Virus record (IMG/VR): IMGVR_UViG_3300044632_002016
Location: 1 to 41,386 of that record
Direction: 5' to 3' (one strand)
Length of the DNA: 41,386 nucleotides
Source of the DNA: a virus
This document shows positions 1 through 8,169 of this stretch, piece by piece; position 1 is the first letter of the stretch, and every line of letters starts with the position of its first letter. Below the pieces are notes generated by a model. That model saw only the letters and a list, made by a program, of their open reading frames with translations. It did not search any database and was not told the origin of the DNA. A program made the translations under genes and the position numbers.

Positions 1-127
1 ACGGGGTCAAGATTTTTGAGCGCTGGATAGACTCAAGGTATGCGAACACCACCGTCGCCGGCACCCGCGAGCAATCCACCACCCTCCTCGAGGAACTCGA
101 AGATGTCGGCATGTCCTTCCGATCCTG
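1..127. repeat. Terminal direct repeat, left copy (circular overlap)
   Basis: Bases 1-127 are identical to 41260-41386. The repeat lies inside the TerL reading frame, which continues in phase across the junction. A 127-base exact overlap is what a circular sequence gives when assembled with k = 127, so I read it as an assembly overlap closing a 41,259-bp circle and not as a physical terminal repeat. This is consistent with circularly permuted headful-packaged DNA, or with a circular prophage or replicative form. Confidence 0.9.
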
Positions 128-398
128 TCCCGGCGAGAACATCGAGGAAGGCGTCGGCCTCATCAACAACGCATTGTTTTATGACGAAGAAGCACCCATC
201 GACCACACCAACGCGCCTCGGCTCTATATCTCCGAGTGCTGCACCAACACCATCTGGGCCCTTAAAGAATGGACCGGCACCGACGGCCAAAAAGGCGCCA
301 GCAAAGACCCCATCGACTGCCTTAGATACTTACTCACCTCAGGAGTCGGCAATGTGGAAGGAGGTCGGCTCCATGTCACCGGAGGAGGTGCCTATTAA
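1..398 (+). CDS. terL: Terminase large subunit, C-terminal part (continues from 40047)
   Basis: This is the end of the TerL gene that starts at 40047. Codons are in phase from base 3, and the joined gene is 1611 nt, 536 residues. This part would hold the C-terminal portion of the RNase H-fold nuclease that cuts concatemeric DNA during packaging. The visible sequence includes a stretch reading ALFYDEEAP and ends with LHVTGGGAY before the stop at 396-398. In the window it appears start-less only because the circle was opened here. The next small gene overlaps its 3' end by 26 nt. Confidence 0.9.
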   Translation, partial: GVKIFERWIDSRYANTTVAGTREQSTTLLEELEDVGMSFRSCPGENIEEGVGLINNALFYDEEAPIDHTNAPRLYISECCTNTIWALKEWTGTDGQKGASKDPIDCLRYLLTSGVGNVEGGRLHVTGGGAY

Positions 399-564
399 AC
401 GCCGCACGCTCCGCAAACGCGATGTCATGGACCTCCTCGGCATTTCGGAGCGCACCTACAAGACCTACCTCGAAGTCGGCCTCCTGCACCCGCTCCCCGC
501 GCCCCGGCAGAAACGCCACACCTTCAGCCTCGCAGCCATCATCAAAAAATTCCAACTCGCCTGA
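373..564 (+). CDS. Small helix-turn-helix (MerR/excisionase-like) protein
   Basis: A 63-residue protein. Its core, VMDLLGISERTYKTYLEVG, is a MerR- or excisionase-type winged helix-turn-helix: a short first helix, a turn at GIS and a recognition helix at ERTYKTYL. The C-terminal part (RHTFSLAAIIKKF) resembles the wing and following helix of HTH_17 proteins. I prefer the ATG at 373 because AAGGAGG lies about nine bases upstream; an in-frame ATG at 352 would add seven residues. The gene overlaps the TerL stop. Its position behind TerL suggests a regulator or DNA-binding packaging accessory, but the role is not known. Confidence 0.65.
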   Translation: MSPEEVPIKRRTLRKRDVMDLLGISERTYKTYLEVGLLHPLPAPRQKRHTFSLAAIIKKFQLA

Positions 565-568
565 CCTT

Positions 569-850
569 ATGATCACCCTAAAAAAAACCACCCGCTACAT
601 GCTGCCAGACCGCCTCGACGAAGACGACATGGCGACCGCGCTGTGCATGCCCGGCAGCAAGCCGCTCGTCGTGCAGGCCGTCCTCCAAGTCCTCCGCGAC
701 CACATCGACGACGCCGTCGAGTTGGTCGGCAGCATCAAGACCGCCACCGAGCACGGCCAGATCGCCCACTGCGCCGGAGCCCTCGACGCCCTGCGCGGCT
801 TTGAGTCCGACCTCCTCCAGCGCATTGACGAAGCGAGCAAGAAGATGTAG
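569..850 (+). CDS. Hypothetical protein, 93 aa, helical
   Basis: A 93-residue protein with no family I recognise. The sequence is rich in Asp, Glu, Leu and Ala and looks largely alpha-helical, from about residue 30 (LVVQAVLQVLRDHID) to the end (FESDLLQRIDEASKKM). It starts four bases after the preceding stop, so it is probably co-transcribed with the HTH gene. A strong terminator follows about 100 bases downstream, making this the last gene of the terminase unit. Confidence 0.6.
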   Translation: MITLKKTTRYMLPDRLDEDDMATALCMPGSKPLVVQAVLQVLRDHIDDAVELVGSIKTATEHGQIAHCAGALDALRGFESDLLQRIDEASKKM

Positions 851-949
851 AAAACTTTCGGCGGTCATTGAGGGCATGCCGTCTCGCCGTTCCCAGTGGG
901 TAAGCGAGGCGACCATGAGCGACCTGAGCCGTCGGACCTTTTTCAGCCC

Positions 950-988
950 AGCGAACCGTCAAGTAATCCTTGGCGGTTCGCTTTTTTC
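950..988 (+). terminator. Rho-independent terminator before the head genes
   Basis: A 14-bp stem pairs 950-963 (AGCGAACCGTCAAG) with 969-982 (CTTGGCGGTTCGCT), with one G-T wobble, a five-base loop and then six T residues from 982. It separates the terminase and small-gene unit from the scaffold-capsid operon. The rest of the 851-1130 spacer holds a weak GC-rich hairpin near 1019-1035 and probably a promoter for the scaffold gene, which I could not identify. Confidence 0.85.
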
Positions 989-1130
989 TGCCGTTATAGG
1001 TCGGTCGATGCCTGTTTCTGCCGCTCTGGGTGCGGCTCTATAGATTTCCAGAATTCTGTCGTCATTCTGAATTTCAACGAGCCCCTGTGCCGCTCGCCCC
1101 AGAAGGCACTGACCCACTTGGTTGGAAACC

Positions 1131-2153
1131 ATGACGCCAGACACAAACGACACCCCAATGACGCTCTCCGACATTGCAGCCGAAATCGGCTTCGATCTCG
1201 AAGAGATAACCCCGCAGGAACAACCCGCCGCCGAGGAGACCGAAGCCGCGCCAGAAGCGCAGCCAGAGGCCACCGAGACGGAGGACGCCTCAGCGGAAAC
1301 TGATCTTTCACAGGATACCGACGAAAACACTGACGACGACAGCGACGCCGAGTCCGAAGAGGACAAAGACGACGCCGAGCCGGAAGAGGAAAAGAACCCC
1401 GTCCCCGAGAAGCTCCTTAAGCGCATCGACAAAATCACGGCCAAGCGCCGCGAGGCTGAAGAACGCGCCGAGACGCTCGAGAGCGAGGTCAGCGAGCTGC
1501 GAGCCAAACTCGACGCCACCGTTCCCATCCAAGTTACGCCCACTGCCAGCGACCCGCTCGCCGATGTGGAAACGCCCGAGCAACTCGAAGACCGGGTTGC
1601 CACCGCGAAGAAAATCCGCGCTTGGGCCATCAAGAATTTGGAAGGCGGCACCGTCCAGAATGCCGCCGGCGAGGATGTCTACTACGAGCCCTCCCAGGTT
1701 CGTGAATACCTCGCCACCGCCGACGAGCTCCTCACCGAGCACGCCCCCAAGCGCAAGGAATGGATCTCGCAGCGCAGCATGGTCCTCAACGAAGCCAAGG
1801 CCGTCTACCCGGCTCTGTTCAAGGCAGGCACCCAAGAGCACGAAAGCCTCTTGGCCACCATCAAAGCCCATCCCTACCTCAAAAATCTCCCCCAACTCGA
1901 GATGATCGTGGGAGACGCGATGGAAGGCATGAAGCTCCGCTTCGCCCGTGCCGAGGCCGCCCAGAAAAAAGCCGCAGCGTCCAAGACCGAGTCGAAATCC
2001 CCCGTGAAGACCAGCAACCCGCCCAGCCCTGCAAAAGGTGCCCGAGTGCCCGCCCAAGACATAGCGAACCGCGAAGGAGCAAGAAACCTGCTCACTCGAG
2101 GATCCGCACTGAAGACCGACGACATCGCCGCGTTCCTTGAAGGAGCGCTCTAA
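1131..2153 (+). CDS. Capsid scaffolding protein (probable)
   Basis: A 340-residue protein placed directly before the major capsid gene, the usual scaffold position. The N-terminal third is extremely acidic (residues ~18-90, with runs of E and D). A predicted coiled coil follows around residues 95-125 (ITAKRREAEERAETLESEV). The middle is helical, and the C-terminus is basic to mixed with a Lys/Ala-rich linker. This matches scaffolding proteins of podoviruses and of phages with SU10-type capsids: acidic, coiled-coil, with a helical C-terminal capsid-binding end. I use ATG 1131; an in-frame TTG at 1122 is possible. No clear Shine-Dalgarno sequence is present. The function is inferred from composition and position. 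Confidence 0.75.
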   Translation: MTPDTNDTPMTLSDIAAEIGFDLEEITPQEQPAAEETEAAPEAQPEATETEDASAETDLSQDTDENTDDDSDAESEEDKDDAEPEEEKNPVPEKLLKRIDKITAKRREAEERAETLESEVSELRAKLDATVPIQVTPTASDPLADVETPEQLEDRVATAKKIRAWAIKNLEGGTVQNAAGEDVYYEPSQVREYLATADELLTEHAPKRKEWISQRSMVLNEAKAVYPALFKAGTQEHESLLATIKAHPYLKNLPQLEMIVGDAMEGMKLRFARAEAAQKKAAASKTESKSPVKTSNPPSPAKGARVPAQDIANREGARNLLTRGSALKTDDIAAFLEGAL

Positions 2154-2187
2154 CCCCCCAAATCCAAACCAACCCCCCCTTAACACA

Positions 2188-3204
2188 ATGCCCGCAACAC
2201 TCATCACCTCCCAAACTGGCATCCGCCAGGACCTCTCCGACCTCATCGCAGTCGTGGACGCCAAATCATGCCCCGTCGTCTCCATGGCGAAGAAGGGCGC
2301 TGAACCCATCAACCCCCTCACCCAGTGGCAAGCCGACGCCTTCGGCACTCCAACGCTCGCCGGTGTCCTCTCGAACTCGGATGTCACCGCTTCCGACTAC
2401 GAAGACCAAGCCGCGAATCGCGTGCTCCTCTCGGCCCGCATTCAGAAGTTCCGCCGCGTTCCCTCTGTGGACGATCTGGCGAACACCGTTTCTGAGGTAG
2501 CAGGAATCGGCAAAAAGAAAGAAATGGCCCGCGCCGTCAGCAAATCCCTCGAGATGCTCAAGCGCGACATGGAAGCCACATTCTGCTCGGACCAAAACTC
2601 CCGCGAGCAGAGCGGTGCGAATAGTTACCTCACCCGTGGCCTCGGTCGTTGGATCCAGAGCACTGCGCAAGGTGACCTCCCCGTCAACGCCAACTACCTG
2701 ACCCCTGCTGGCTCGATCAACGCGACCGCCACAGCGAGCCTCACTGAAAACAACATCCAGGACATGCTCCAGAGCATCTACTCCCAGACCGGCAAGGTTT
2801 CGACCTACAGCCTCGTCTGCGGACCGACGCTCAAGCGCCAGTTCACATCCTTCACCCGCACTCAGTTCGCCAGCACCAATGTTGCCTCGGCAATCCGCGT
2901 GTTGAACCAGAAGGACGAGAATAAAATCGTCTCGACGGTGGATATCTTCGAGGGCGACTTCGGCACTCTCGAGCTCATCCCATCGCTCTTCCTGGCCGCT
3001 GATGCGACCACCAACGCAGCCGCTGTGCAAAACGGCCGTGGCTATGTCCTCGACATGGACATGGTCGAGCTCCGCTACAACCGCAAGCCCCGCTTCCAAG
3101 AGCTGGAAGACCGTGGCGGTGGTCCACGCGGCATCGTGGACGCGATCTGCGCCCTCTGCGTCAAGAGCCCTCTGGCTCTCGGCAAGTTCGCACCGACAGC
3201 CTAA
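2188..3204 (+). CDS. Major capsid protein, SU10/DUF5309-like
   Basis: A 338-residue protein matching the SU10-type major capsid family (DUF5309), an HK97-fold shell protein. Family-like features are the N-terminal stretch around residues 8-40 (SQTGIRQDLSDLIAVV), the following PLTQWQAD and ASDYEDQAANRV segments, and a late VDIFEGDFGTLELIPS followed by a domain ending near the C-terminus with MVELRYNRKPRFQELEDRGG. The chosen ATG at 2188 begins MPATLITSQTG, and the leader (C- and A-rich) has no Shine-Dalgarno sequence. The gene lies 34 bases after the scaffold and is followed by a large hairpin, consistent with high separate expression. Confidence 0.88.
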   Translation: MPATLITSQTGIRQDLSDLIAVVDAKSCPVVSMAKKGAEPINPLTQWQADAFGTPTLAGVLSNSDVTASDYEDQAANRVLLSARIQKFRRVPSVDDLANTVSEVAGIGKKKEMARAVSKSLEMLKRDMEATFCSDQNSREQSGANSYLTRGLGRWIQSTAQGDLPVNANYLTPAGSINATATASLTENNIQDMLQSIYSQTGKVSTYSLVCGPTLKRQFTSFTRTQFASTNVASAIRVLNQKDENKIVSTVDIFEGDFGTLELIPSLFLAADATTNAAAVQNGRGYVLDMDMVELRYNRKPRFQELEDRGGGPRGIVDAICALCVKSPLALGKFAPTA

Positions 3205-3214
3205 TCCAGCCTCC

Positions 3215-3294
3215 CCCGCATAGGCCCTACGGAGGGGCGCTCACCACCCTCCAGATAAACCCTGAGCGCCCCTCCCAATGCGGGACAATTTTCT
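3215..3294 (+). terminator. Large hairpin downstream of the capsid gene
   Basis: Two nested inverted repeats occur. GGAGGGGCGCTCA at 3231-3243 pairs perfectly with TGAGCGCCCCTCC at 3263-3275, and an outer CCCGCAT at 3215-3221 pairs with ATGCGGG at 3278-3284. A short T-rich run (ATTTTCT) follows at 3288-3294, immediately before the next start codon at 3297. This looks like a partial terminator or mRNA-stabilising hairpin that sets high capsid and lower portal expression. Confidence 0.75.
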
Positions 3295-3296
3295 AA

Positions 3297-3629
3297 ATGT
3301 CCGACCTCGCAGTAGAACTCGAAGCCGATCTTGGTGACCTCGCCCCGCTGGTCACTGAGGAACTCCGCACCGGCTGGCACGCCAGCATGGTCAACGCCGA
3401 GATGCGCCAGCAGCGCATCAAAGCCGCCAGCGACCGCATTGCCGCAGCCCGCAGCACGGTCGAAGGAATCGGCCAGCACACCATGTCCGTCGATTTCGAT
3501 TCCTACATCTACTGGAACAACCTCTACCCCGGTTGCTGGAAGGACAAAGGATTCCGCGAGGAATTCAAAAAAGCCAACCCCCACACCGTCGTCACCACCA
3601 CCGCCAAGCCGACCATCGTCGTCCAATGA
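3297..3629 (+). CDS. Hypothetical head-region protein, 110 aa
   Basis: A 110-residue protein between the capsid and portal genes. The N-terminal half is helical (residues ~35-58, rich in Ala, Arg and Gln), and the second half carries a Trp/Tyr-rich segment (SYIYWNNLYPGCWKD). I recognise no catalytic motif. Its stop overlaps the portal start (ATGA at 3626-3629), so it is translationally coupled to the portal. It may be a minor head, decoration or connector protein; this rests on position alone. Confidence 0.7.
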   Translation: MSDLAVELEADLGDLAPLVTEELRTGWHASMVNAEMRQQRIKAASDRIAAARSTVEGIGQHTMSVDFDSYIYWNNLYPGCWKDKGFREEFKKANPHTVVTTTAKPTIVVQ

Positions 3630-5707
3630 AATCCTCGGACATCTCAGAAATCATCGGCCTCGTCGAAGAAGCGGAGACCGACGCCGCGAACTACTGGTCG
3701 CGCAAAAATCTCAACTACAACCAGCGCTTCTGCCTCTGGCCGGGGCAAGACGACACCGGCCGCAAATACTCGTCGAACCTCGGCAAAAACGCATTCCCAT
3801 GGGATGGGGCGAGTGATTCGCGCATACGGCTTTCCGATATGTTAATTAATGAGCGCGTGCGGCTTATGAAGAATTCCTTCACCCGCGCCCGTCTCGCTGT
3901 GATGCCCACCGAGACGACCGACATCATGGCCGGCCGCAAAGTCGAGACCGTCATCCAGTGGATCCTCAATTCCCACTGCGCAGCCATGACCAAGCGCGAG
4001 ATCGAACTCGCCGCAAACATCCGCGAGACCTACGGCCTCGCCGTCATGGGCGTTTTCTGGCGCCGCACCACTCGCAACGAAAAACTCACTTTCACGCTCG
4101 AGTCTCTCCAGATGCAATACATGGAGACCGGCGACCCTCAGATCGCCATGATGATCGAGGCCATCCTCGACCCCACGCAGGAAGAAGCCGTGGCCCGCGA
4201 GATGGATCTCCTGCTCCCTGGCCAAGGCACCGCAGCCAATGTCCGCAAGCTCCGCGAAACCGGAGCGTTTGAATACGACTCGCCCTACATCTTCGAGAAC
4301 CTCCCCGACTGGCAAGCCTACGAGCCGTGGGAGGACATCATCTTCCCGCCCTCCACCTACGACCTCCAGCGGGCACCCTTCATCGCCTGCCGCGAGCTAT
4401 TGCGCGAAGACGAACTCCGCGAGCGCGAAGTCACCGAGGACTACGACCCACGCTGGATCGAAGAAGCCGTGAAGCACAAAGGCATCTCCCGCCGCACCGG
4501 CCGCAACATGTATCGCATCACCGATACATTCCTGCTCTCCGACGACCGCGACATGATCGAGGTCTGGCGCGTCTACCAGAAAAAGTGGAACGAAAAAATC
4601 GGCGCCATGGAGGTCATCTGCACCCACATTCAGCCCAGCGTTGTAGACCGCGTCGCCAAGTCCGAGGCCATGGGCTACGAGCACGGTCAGTATCCCTTCA
4701 TCGAGCTACCCCTCGAGCGCACCAGTCGCCCCCTCATTGAGGCCCGAGGCGTGCCCGAGCTCGTCGCCAGCCAGCAGAGCGAGATCAAGGTGCAACGCGA
4801 TTACCGTAGTGACCGCGCCTCACTGACCATTCTCCCTCCCCTTAAAATCCCGGCCTCGAGAGGAAAAATGGAAATCGTGCTCGGCCCTGCCAAGATGCTC
4901 CCAGAGCGTCGCCCCGGCGAATTCCAATGGATGGCCCCGCCTGTGAATGACATGGGCACCATTGAAATCGAAGCCGCCACCCGTCGCGATGTGGACGAGT
5001 ATTTCGGCATTCCCCGCGCCGACATGGCCCCGCAGCGGGCACTGCTCGCCCAGCAGGATCTGGTCGATACCTGGCTCGCCGACATGGCCCTCATCCTCGG
5101 CCAGACATTCCAACTCTGTCAGCAATACCTCGACGATATCCAATTCGTGCGAGTCGCCGGCGGACTGCCTACACCCTTCCGCGCCAGCCGCCAGGATATC
5201 CAAGGCAAATACGATCTCCGCCTCGACTTCGACGCCCGCACGCTCGACTCCGAGGCTCTCAAAATCAAGCTGCAAGGGCTCACGCAGCTCATCCCCCTCG
5301 ACACGCAAGGCGTCATCGACCGCGCCGGTCTCGTCAAATTCCTCTTCGGCTCCATCGACCCCAATCTCTCCGAGCTCCTCATCCGCGACGCTGAGGCCGC
5401 CAGCCAGCAAGAGATCGACGACGAGCAGGTCCAGTTCACCAAAATCGCCGCAGGCACCGAGCCGCCACTCAAAGGCGAAGGGCAAAACTTCCAGCTCCGT
5501 TTGCAGACGCTGCAAAACATCATCCAGAGCAACCCGGCCATCCAGCAGCGCCTGCAACAAGACCAAATCTTCGCCGCCATGCTCAACGCCCGCATGGAAT
5601 CCTTCGCCTTCCAGGTCCAACAACAGCAAAACGCCCAAATCGGCCGAGTCGGCGCCCAGCCTGGTCTCCAGAAAGTCGCCGAAGAAATGCAAGGAGGCGC
5701 ACAATGA
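3626..5707 (+). CDS. Portal protein (podovirus type)
   Basis: A 693-residue protein, close in size to P22-like portals, forming the dodecameric channel at the DNA-packaging vertex. The N-terminus is helical and acidic. The region 55-200 contains segments typical of portal wings (for example ARLAVMPTETTD and IRETYGLAVMGVFW), and around residue 270 there is an aromatic-rich stretch (DWQAYEPWEDIIFPPS). The C-terminal 100 residues are Gln-rich and helical, as in a portal barrel (LQTLQNIIQSNPAIQQRLQQ). It starts at ATG 3626, overlapping the previous stop, and ends overlapping the next gene's ATG at 5704. The assignment rests on size, layout and position between capsid and connector genes. Confidence 0.8.
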   Translation: MKSSDISEIIGLVEEAETDAANYWSRKNLNYNQRFCLWPGQDDTGRKYSSNLGKNAFPWDGASDSRIRLSDMLINERVRLMKNSFTRARLAVMPTETTDIMAGRKVETVIQWILNSHCAAMTKREIELAANIRETYGLAVMGVFWRRTTRNEKLTFTLESLQMQYMETGDPQIAMMIEAILDPTQEEAVAREMDLLLPGQGTAANVRKLRETGAFEYDSPYIFENLPDWQAYEPWEDIIFPPSTYDLQRAPFIACRELLREDELREREVTEDYDPRWIEEAVKHKGISRRTGRNMYRITDTFLLSDDRDMIEVWRVYQKKWNEKIGAMEVICTHIQPSVVDRVAKSEAMGYEHGQYPFIELPLERTSRPLIEARGVPELVASQQSEIKVQRDYRSDRASLTILPPLKIPASRGKMEIVLGPAKMLPERRPGEFQWMAPPVNDMGTIEIEAATRRDVDEYFGIPRADMAPQRALLAQQDLVDTWLADMALILGQTFQLCQQYLDDIQFVRVAGGLPTPFRASRQDIQGKYDLRLDFDARTLDSEALKIKLQGLTQLIPLDTQGVIDRAGLVKFLFGSIDPNLSELLIRDAEAASQQEIDDEQVQFTKIAAGTEPPLKGEGQNFQLRLQTLQNIIQSNPAIQQRLQQDQIFAAMLNARMESFAFQVQQQQNAQIGRVGAQPGLQKVAEEMQGGAQ

Positions 5708-6651
5708 AGGCCACGCCCTACCGCACCGTCCGCGATGGCGTCATCAGCCGCATGGGCATCGACCCCGCGCAGCCGCTCATGGCTTCTCAAGCCACGGCGC
5801 TGGCGGAGTATTTGACCACCGCTGCCGCGACGGCATGGACTTTCTTTGATTGGCCGGAGACGAACTACACCGAGAAGCGTGTTGTGCTGGGCACTGGCTT
5901 TGCCGAAGGAGGCTACACCTACGAGCACGATTACCAGGGCACGACCTCCTACATTGGCCGCGCTGTGCAGGGCTCGGAATTTTCCGACCTTGTGTGGCGC
6001 ATCAAGCGGGTGAGCACCACGACAAGCGGCGAGGTTTCCAATATCGACACCGCGCTCAATGTCGCGTGGAACGACCGCGCCACGGCAACCTATGTCGAGG
6101 ATTCCGGCAACGAGGCTCCCGAGGATGCGTTGCCCTACATTCCGCTCATCCAGACAGGCCAGACGCCTATCGGCAATGTTGTCGCGGTTTATTCCGACAA
6201 GCCGAGCGAGTATGCCATCACGCAGAAATTGGAGTTCGTCATCACCGGCGACAGCCTCGTCATCATCGACGAGAACTATGTCTCGGGTCCGGTGTATGTG
6301 GAGTTCTCGCTGCCTCAGCCAAAATTCACCAGCACCGCGTTCAACTCCTCCAACACCTACTCCGCTGGCGACCTCGTTTACTACAACTCGACCGGCGATT
6401 GCTACGAAGCCCTCGCCGACACGACCGGCAATCTCCCGACGAATGAGGAGTTCTGGCTACGCCACCGCATCCCCGCCTTCCTCGCTGATTACCTTAAATT
6501 TTACGCACTCGCCGAAACGCTTTCCGAGGACGGCCAGATGGACAAAGCCAACTACCAGTTCTCCCGCGCCGAAGGCATCCTGCAACAACGCATGGATGAC
6601 GCGTGGTTGAGAAAAGGCGAGGTCCGACGCTACTCCGCCAGCTTCCAATAA
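5704..6651 (+). CDS. Head-tail connector/adaptor-like protein
   Basis: A 315-residue protein translationally coupled to the portal by a four-base overlap. The N-terminus (residues 1-45) resembles podoviral adaptors that dock under the portal. The region around 215-260 is a small beta module with the pattern NTYSAGDLVYYNSTGDCYEA, reminiscent of carbohydrate-binding or chitin-binding-type modules found in phage proteins. The C-terminal ~60 residues are helical (residues near FLADYLKFYALAETL and ANYQFSRAEGILQQR), a layout seen in head-completion adaptors whose C-terminal helices contact the portal. A role as head-tail adaptor is likely; a sugar-binding role of the inner module is speculative. 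Confidence 0.65.
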   Translation: MKATPYRTVRDGVISRMGIDPAQPLMASQATALAEYLTTAAATAWTFFDWPETNYTEKRVVLGTGFAEGGYTYEHDYQGTTSYIGRAVQGSEFSDLVWRIKRVSTTTSGEVSNIDTALNVAWNDRATATYVEDSGNEAPEDALPYIPLIQTGQTPIGNVVAVYSDKPSEYAITQKLEFVITGDSLVIIDENYVSGPVYVEFSLPQPKFTSTAFNSSNTYSAGDLVYYNSTGDCYEALADTTGNLPTNEEFWLRHRIPAFLADYLKFYALAETLSEDGQMDKANYQFSRAEGILQQRMDDAWLRKGEVRRYSASFQ

Positions 6652-6691
6652 CCACCCCCTTGACACCCTCTCCCATAATAAAAATAACGAC

Positions 6692-6988
6692 ATGAGTAAC
6701 CCCACAATTCAGATCGCCGCCCGCAACACCGCTGGAATTGTCCAGCCCGTCCAAGCCACACCAGATGGGGCTCTGCGGGTGAGCACAGGTTTTCCCACTC
6801 CCGCTTATACGAAGTATGAAAATGTTCGTTTCACATCCCCCGCGACGAACAACACAAGCTATGTCGATTTCACTTTCAACGGCACCTCGGTAGCCCGAAT
6901 CGTGAATACCTATTTCGGAGCCAACCCCCCCACAGCAGACAACGCCGAACTCCGTAGCGCCGAGATTAAATTCCCGCCCTATACCTAA
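6692..6988 (+). CDS. Small beta-rich structural protein, 98 aa
   Basis: A 98-residue, Thr/Asn/Pro-rich protein without charged helices, probably all-beta. It begins MSNPTIQIAARNTAGIVQPV, which resembles small phage tail-associated or decoration proteins. The leader (CCCATAATAAAAATAACGAC) is AT/C-rich with no Shine-Dalgarno sequence. The stop overlaps the next gene's start by one base (TAATG). I cannot name its family. Confidence 0.6.
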   Translation: MSNPTIQIAARNTAGIVQPVQATPDGALRVSTGFPTPAYTKYENVRFTSPATNNTSYVDFTFNGTSVARIVNTYFGANPPTADNAELRSAEIKFPPYT

Positions 6989-7254
6989 TGTCGCAGGTTT
7001 TTTTCAATCCCTTTTCCGGCGCGGCGCAAAACATCGCTCTGCCCCAGCTCGACTCAGCGGGCCAGATCAGTGGCTCGATGATCCCCGACGACTTTGACGA
7101 TGTGCAGCGCTTCGACTCCGTGGCCGATTTCCCGAACCCCGGCACCGTCGCCCGCATTTACTTTCCCGCAGATACCAACATCCCGCACCGCTGGGATGTG
7201 GACACCCTTTCCTACAAGCCCATCTCGTCCGACACGGACGGCGGTGAGTTTTAG
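6988..7254 (+). CDS. Small tail-fibre-associated protein, 88 aa
   Basis: An 88-residue protein with two recognisable patterns: an N-terminal segment ending GQISGSMIPDDFDDVQ, and a later segment VADFPNPGTVARIYFPADT followed by a Trp-containing strand (HRWDVDTLSYKPIS). The second pattern is frequent in phage tail fibres and receptor-binding proteins, where it forms a small beta domain. It overlaps the upstream gene by one base and precedes a coiled-coil fibre, so it is likely part of the adsorption apparatus. Confidence 0.65.
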   Translation: MSQVFFNPFSGAAQNIALPQLDSAGQISGSMIPDDFDDVQRFDSVADFPNPGTVARIYFPADTNIPHRWDVDTLSYKPISSDTDGGEF

Positions 7255-7296
7255 GCAACCCCCGCAGTAACAACCCCCAATACCCCCCAAAACATC

Positions 7297-8070
7297 ATGG
7301 CTAATACCCTACGCATTAAACGCAGATTGACAGGTGCCTCCGGCGCCCCTACCGGCCTCGCTCTCGGCGAGTTGGCCCATAGCTTCGTTGACGACAAACT
7401 CTGGATCGGCAATGGCTCGACCTCAGTTGTCATCGGCGGCGAAGGCCACTTCGCTACCAACGCCGACCTCGCATCCGAAGTCTCGACGCTGAACTCCAGC
7501 ATCAGCTCCGAAAACTCCCGCGCCGTCGCAGCGGAGCAAGCCCTCGGAACTCGCATCGACAATGTGTTGAGCAATGTCACCCCCGGTTCGCTCGACTCCC
7601 TCACAGAGGTTGTCACAGCCTTCCAGGCCGCAGACTCCAACCTCAACGGAGCCATCACCACCCTCGCCAATAGCGCCTCCAGCGCCCTCAGCTCGGCCGT
7701 GGCGACACTCGAAGCAGCCGACAGCGCCCTCGACGGACGCCTCGACACCGCAGAGAGCGACATCAACGCGCTTGAGAGCCGCGCCACGACCATCGAAGGC
7801 GACGCCTCCGCTCTGGCCGCACGCGTCACCACAGCCGAAGGCGACATCAACGCCATCGAGTCAGCAGCCACAGCCCTTGCAGGCCGTGTGTCAACTGCCG
7901 AAGGTGACATCAACTCCATCGAATCCGCAGCGACAGCCCTCACAGGCCGCGTCTCCACTTTGGAGACCACCGCAGCAGGACTCGGCACGATGTCCACGCA
8001 GAATGCCAACAATGTCGCCATCACCGGCGGCAGCATCGACGGCATCAGCTTCGACGGCGGCAGCTTCTAA
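7297..8070 (+). CDS. Tail fibre protein with coiled-coil repeats
   Basis: A 257-residue fibre. The N-terminus (residues 4-50; LRIKRRLTGASGAPTGLALG then a DDKLWIGNG strand) matches the attachment domain found at the start of many phage fibres. Residues ~56-150 form a long coiled coil, and residues 151-220 carry tandem 21-28-residue heptad units (TAEGDINAIESAATAL). The C-terminus (TQNANNVAITGGSIDGISF) is a typical fibre tail element and lacks a large receptor-binding head, so it may be a trimeric stalk to which other proteins attach. The leader before ATG 7297 is AC-rich without a Shine-Dalgarno sequence. Confidence 0.8.
   Translation: MANTLRIKRRLTGASGAPTGLALGELAHSFVDDKLWIGNGSTSVVIGGEGHFATNADLASEVSTLNSSISSENSRAVAAEQALGTRIDNVLSNVTPGSLDSLTEVVTAFQAADSNLNGAITTLANSASSALSSAVATLEAADSALDGRLDTAESDINALESRATTIEGDASALAARVTTAEGDINAIESAATALAGRVSTAEGDINSIESAATALTGRVSTLETTAAGLGTMSTQNANNVAITGGSIDGISFDGGSF
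7747..7956 (+). repeat. Tandem coiled-coil coding repeats
   Basis: Two adjacent 63-bp units (7831-7893 and 7894-7956) encode near-identical 21-residue segments beginning TAEGDIN and ending GRVS. A diverged 84-bp unit precedes them (7747-7830). The unit length is a multiple of seven residues, so repeat gain or loss would change fibre length without breaking the coiled coil. Confidence 0.85.
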
Positions 8071-8169
8071 GCTCCCCTCCCTCCCCACAGCGGCGGTGCG
8101 GTTCCAACCCGCCCGCCGCCCCAGGGCCCCTTTCTTAAAACTTAATCCTTAAAACTTAAAACTTCCCAA
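8071..8169. other. Spacer with GC hairpin and TTAAAAC repeats
   Basis: This 99-bp spacer contains a GC-rich inverted repeat (GCGGCGG at 8090-8096 with CCGCCGC at 8113-8119). Close to the next start codon it has three copies of CTTAAAACTTAA-like sequence (8133-8163). The hairpin has no long T-tail, so it may be a weak terminator or an mRNA processing or stability element. The A/T-rich repeats may serve as an SD-less translation leader. Confidence 0.45.

Noticed and set aside
40-564. Plus-strand frame from base 40 merging with the HTH gene
   Set aside because: The first 100 residues are Pro/Ser/Ala-rich shadow of TerL; the true gene starts at ATG 373 after a good ribosome-binding site.
1308-2387. 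Long antisense open frame (359 codons) opposite the scaffold and capsid genes
   Set aside because: It is a shadow of GC-rich codon usage. Its translation has no recognisable domain and the plus-strand genes are well supported.
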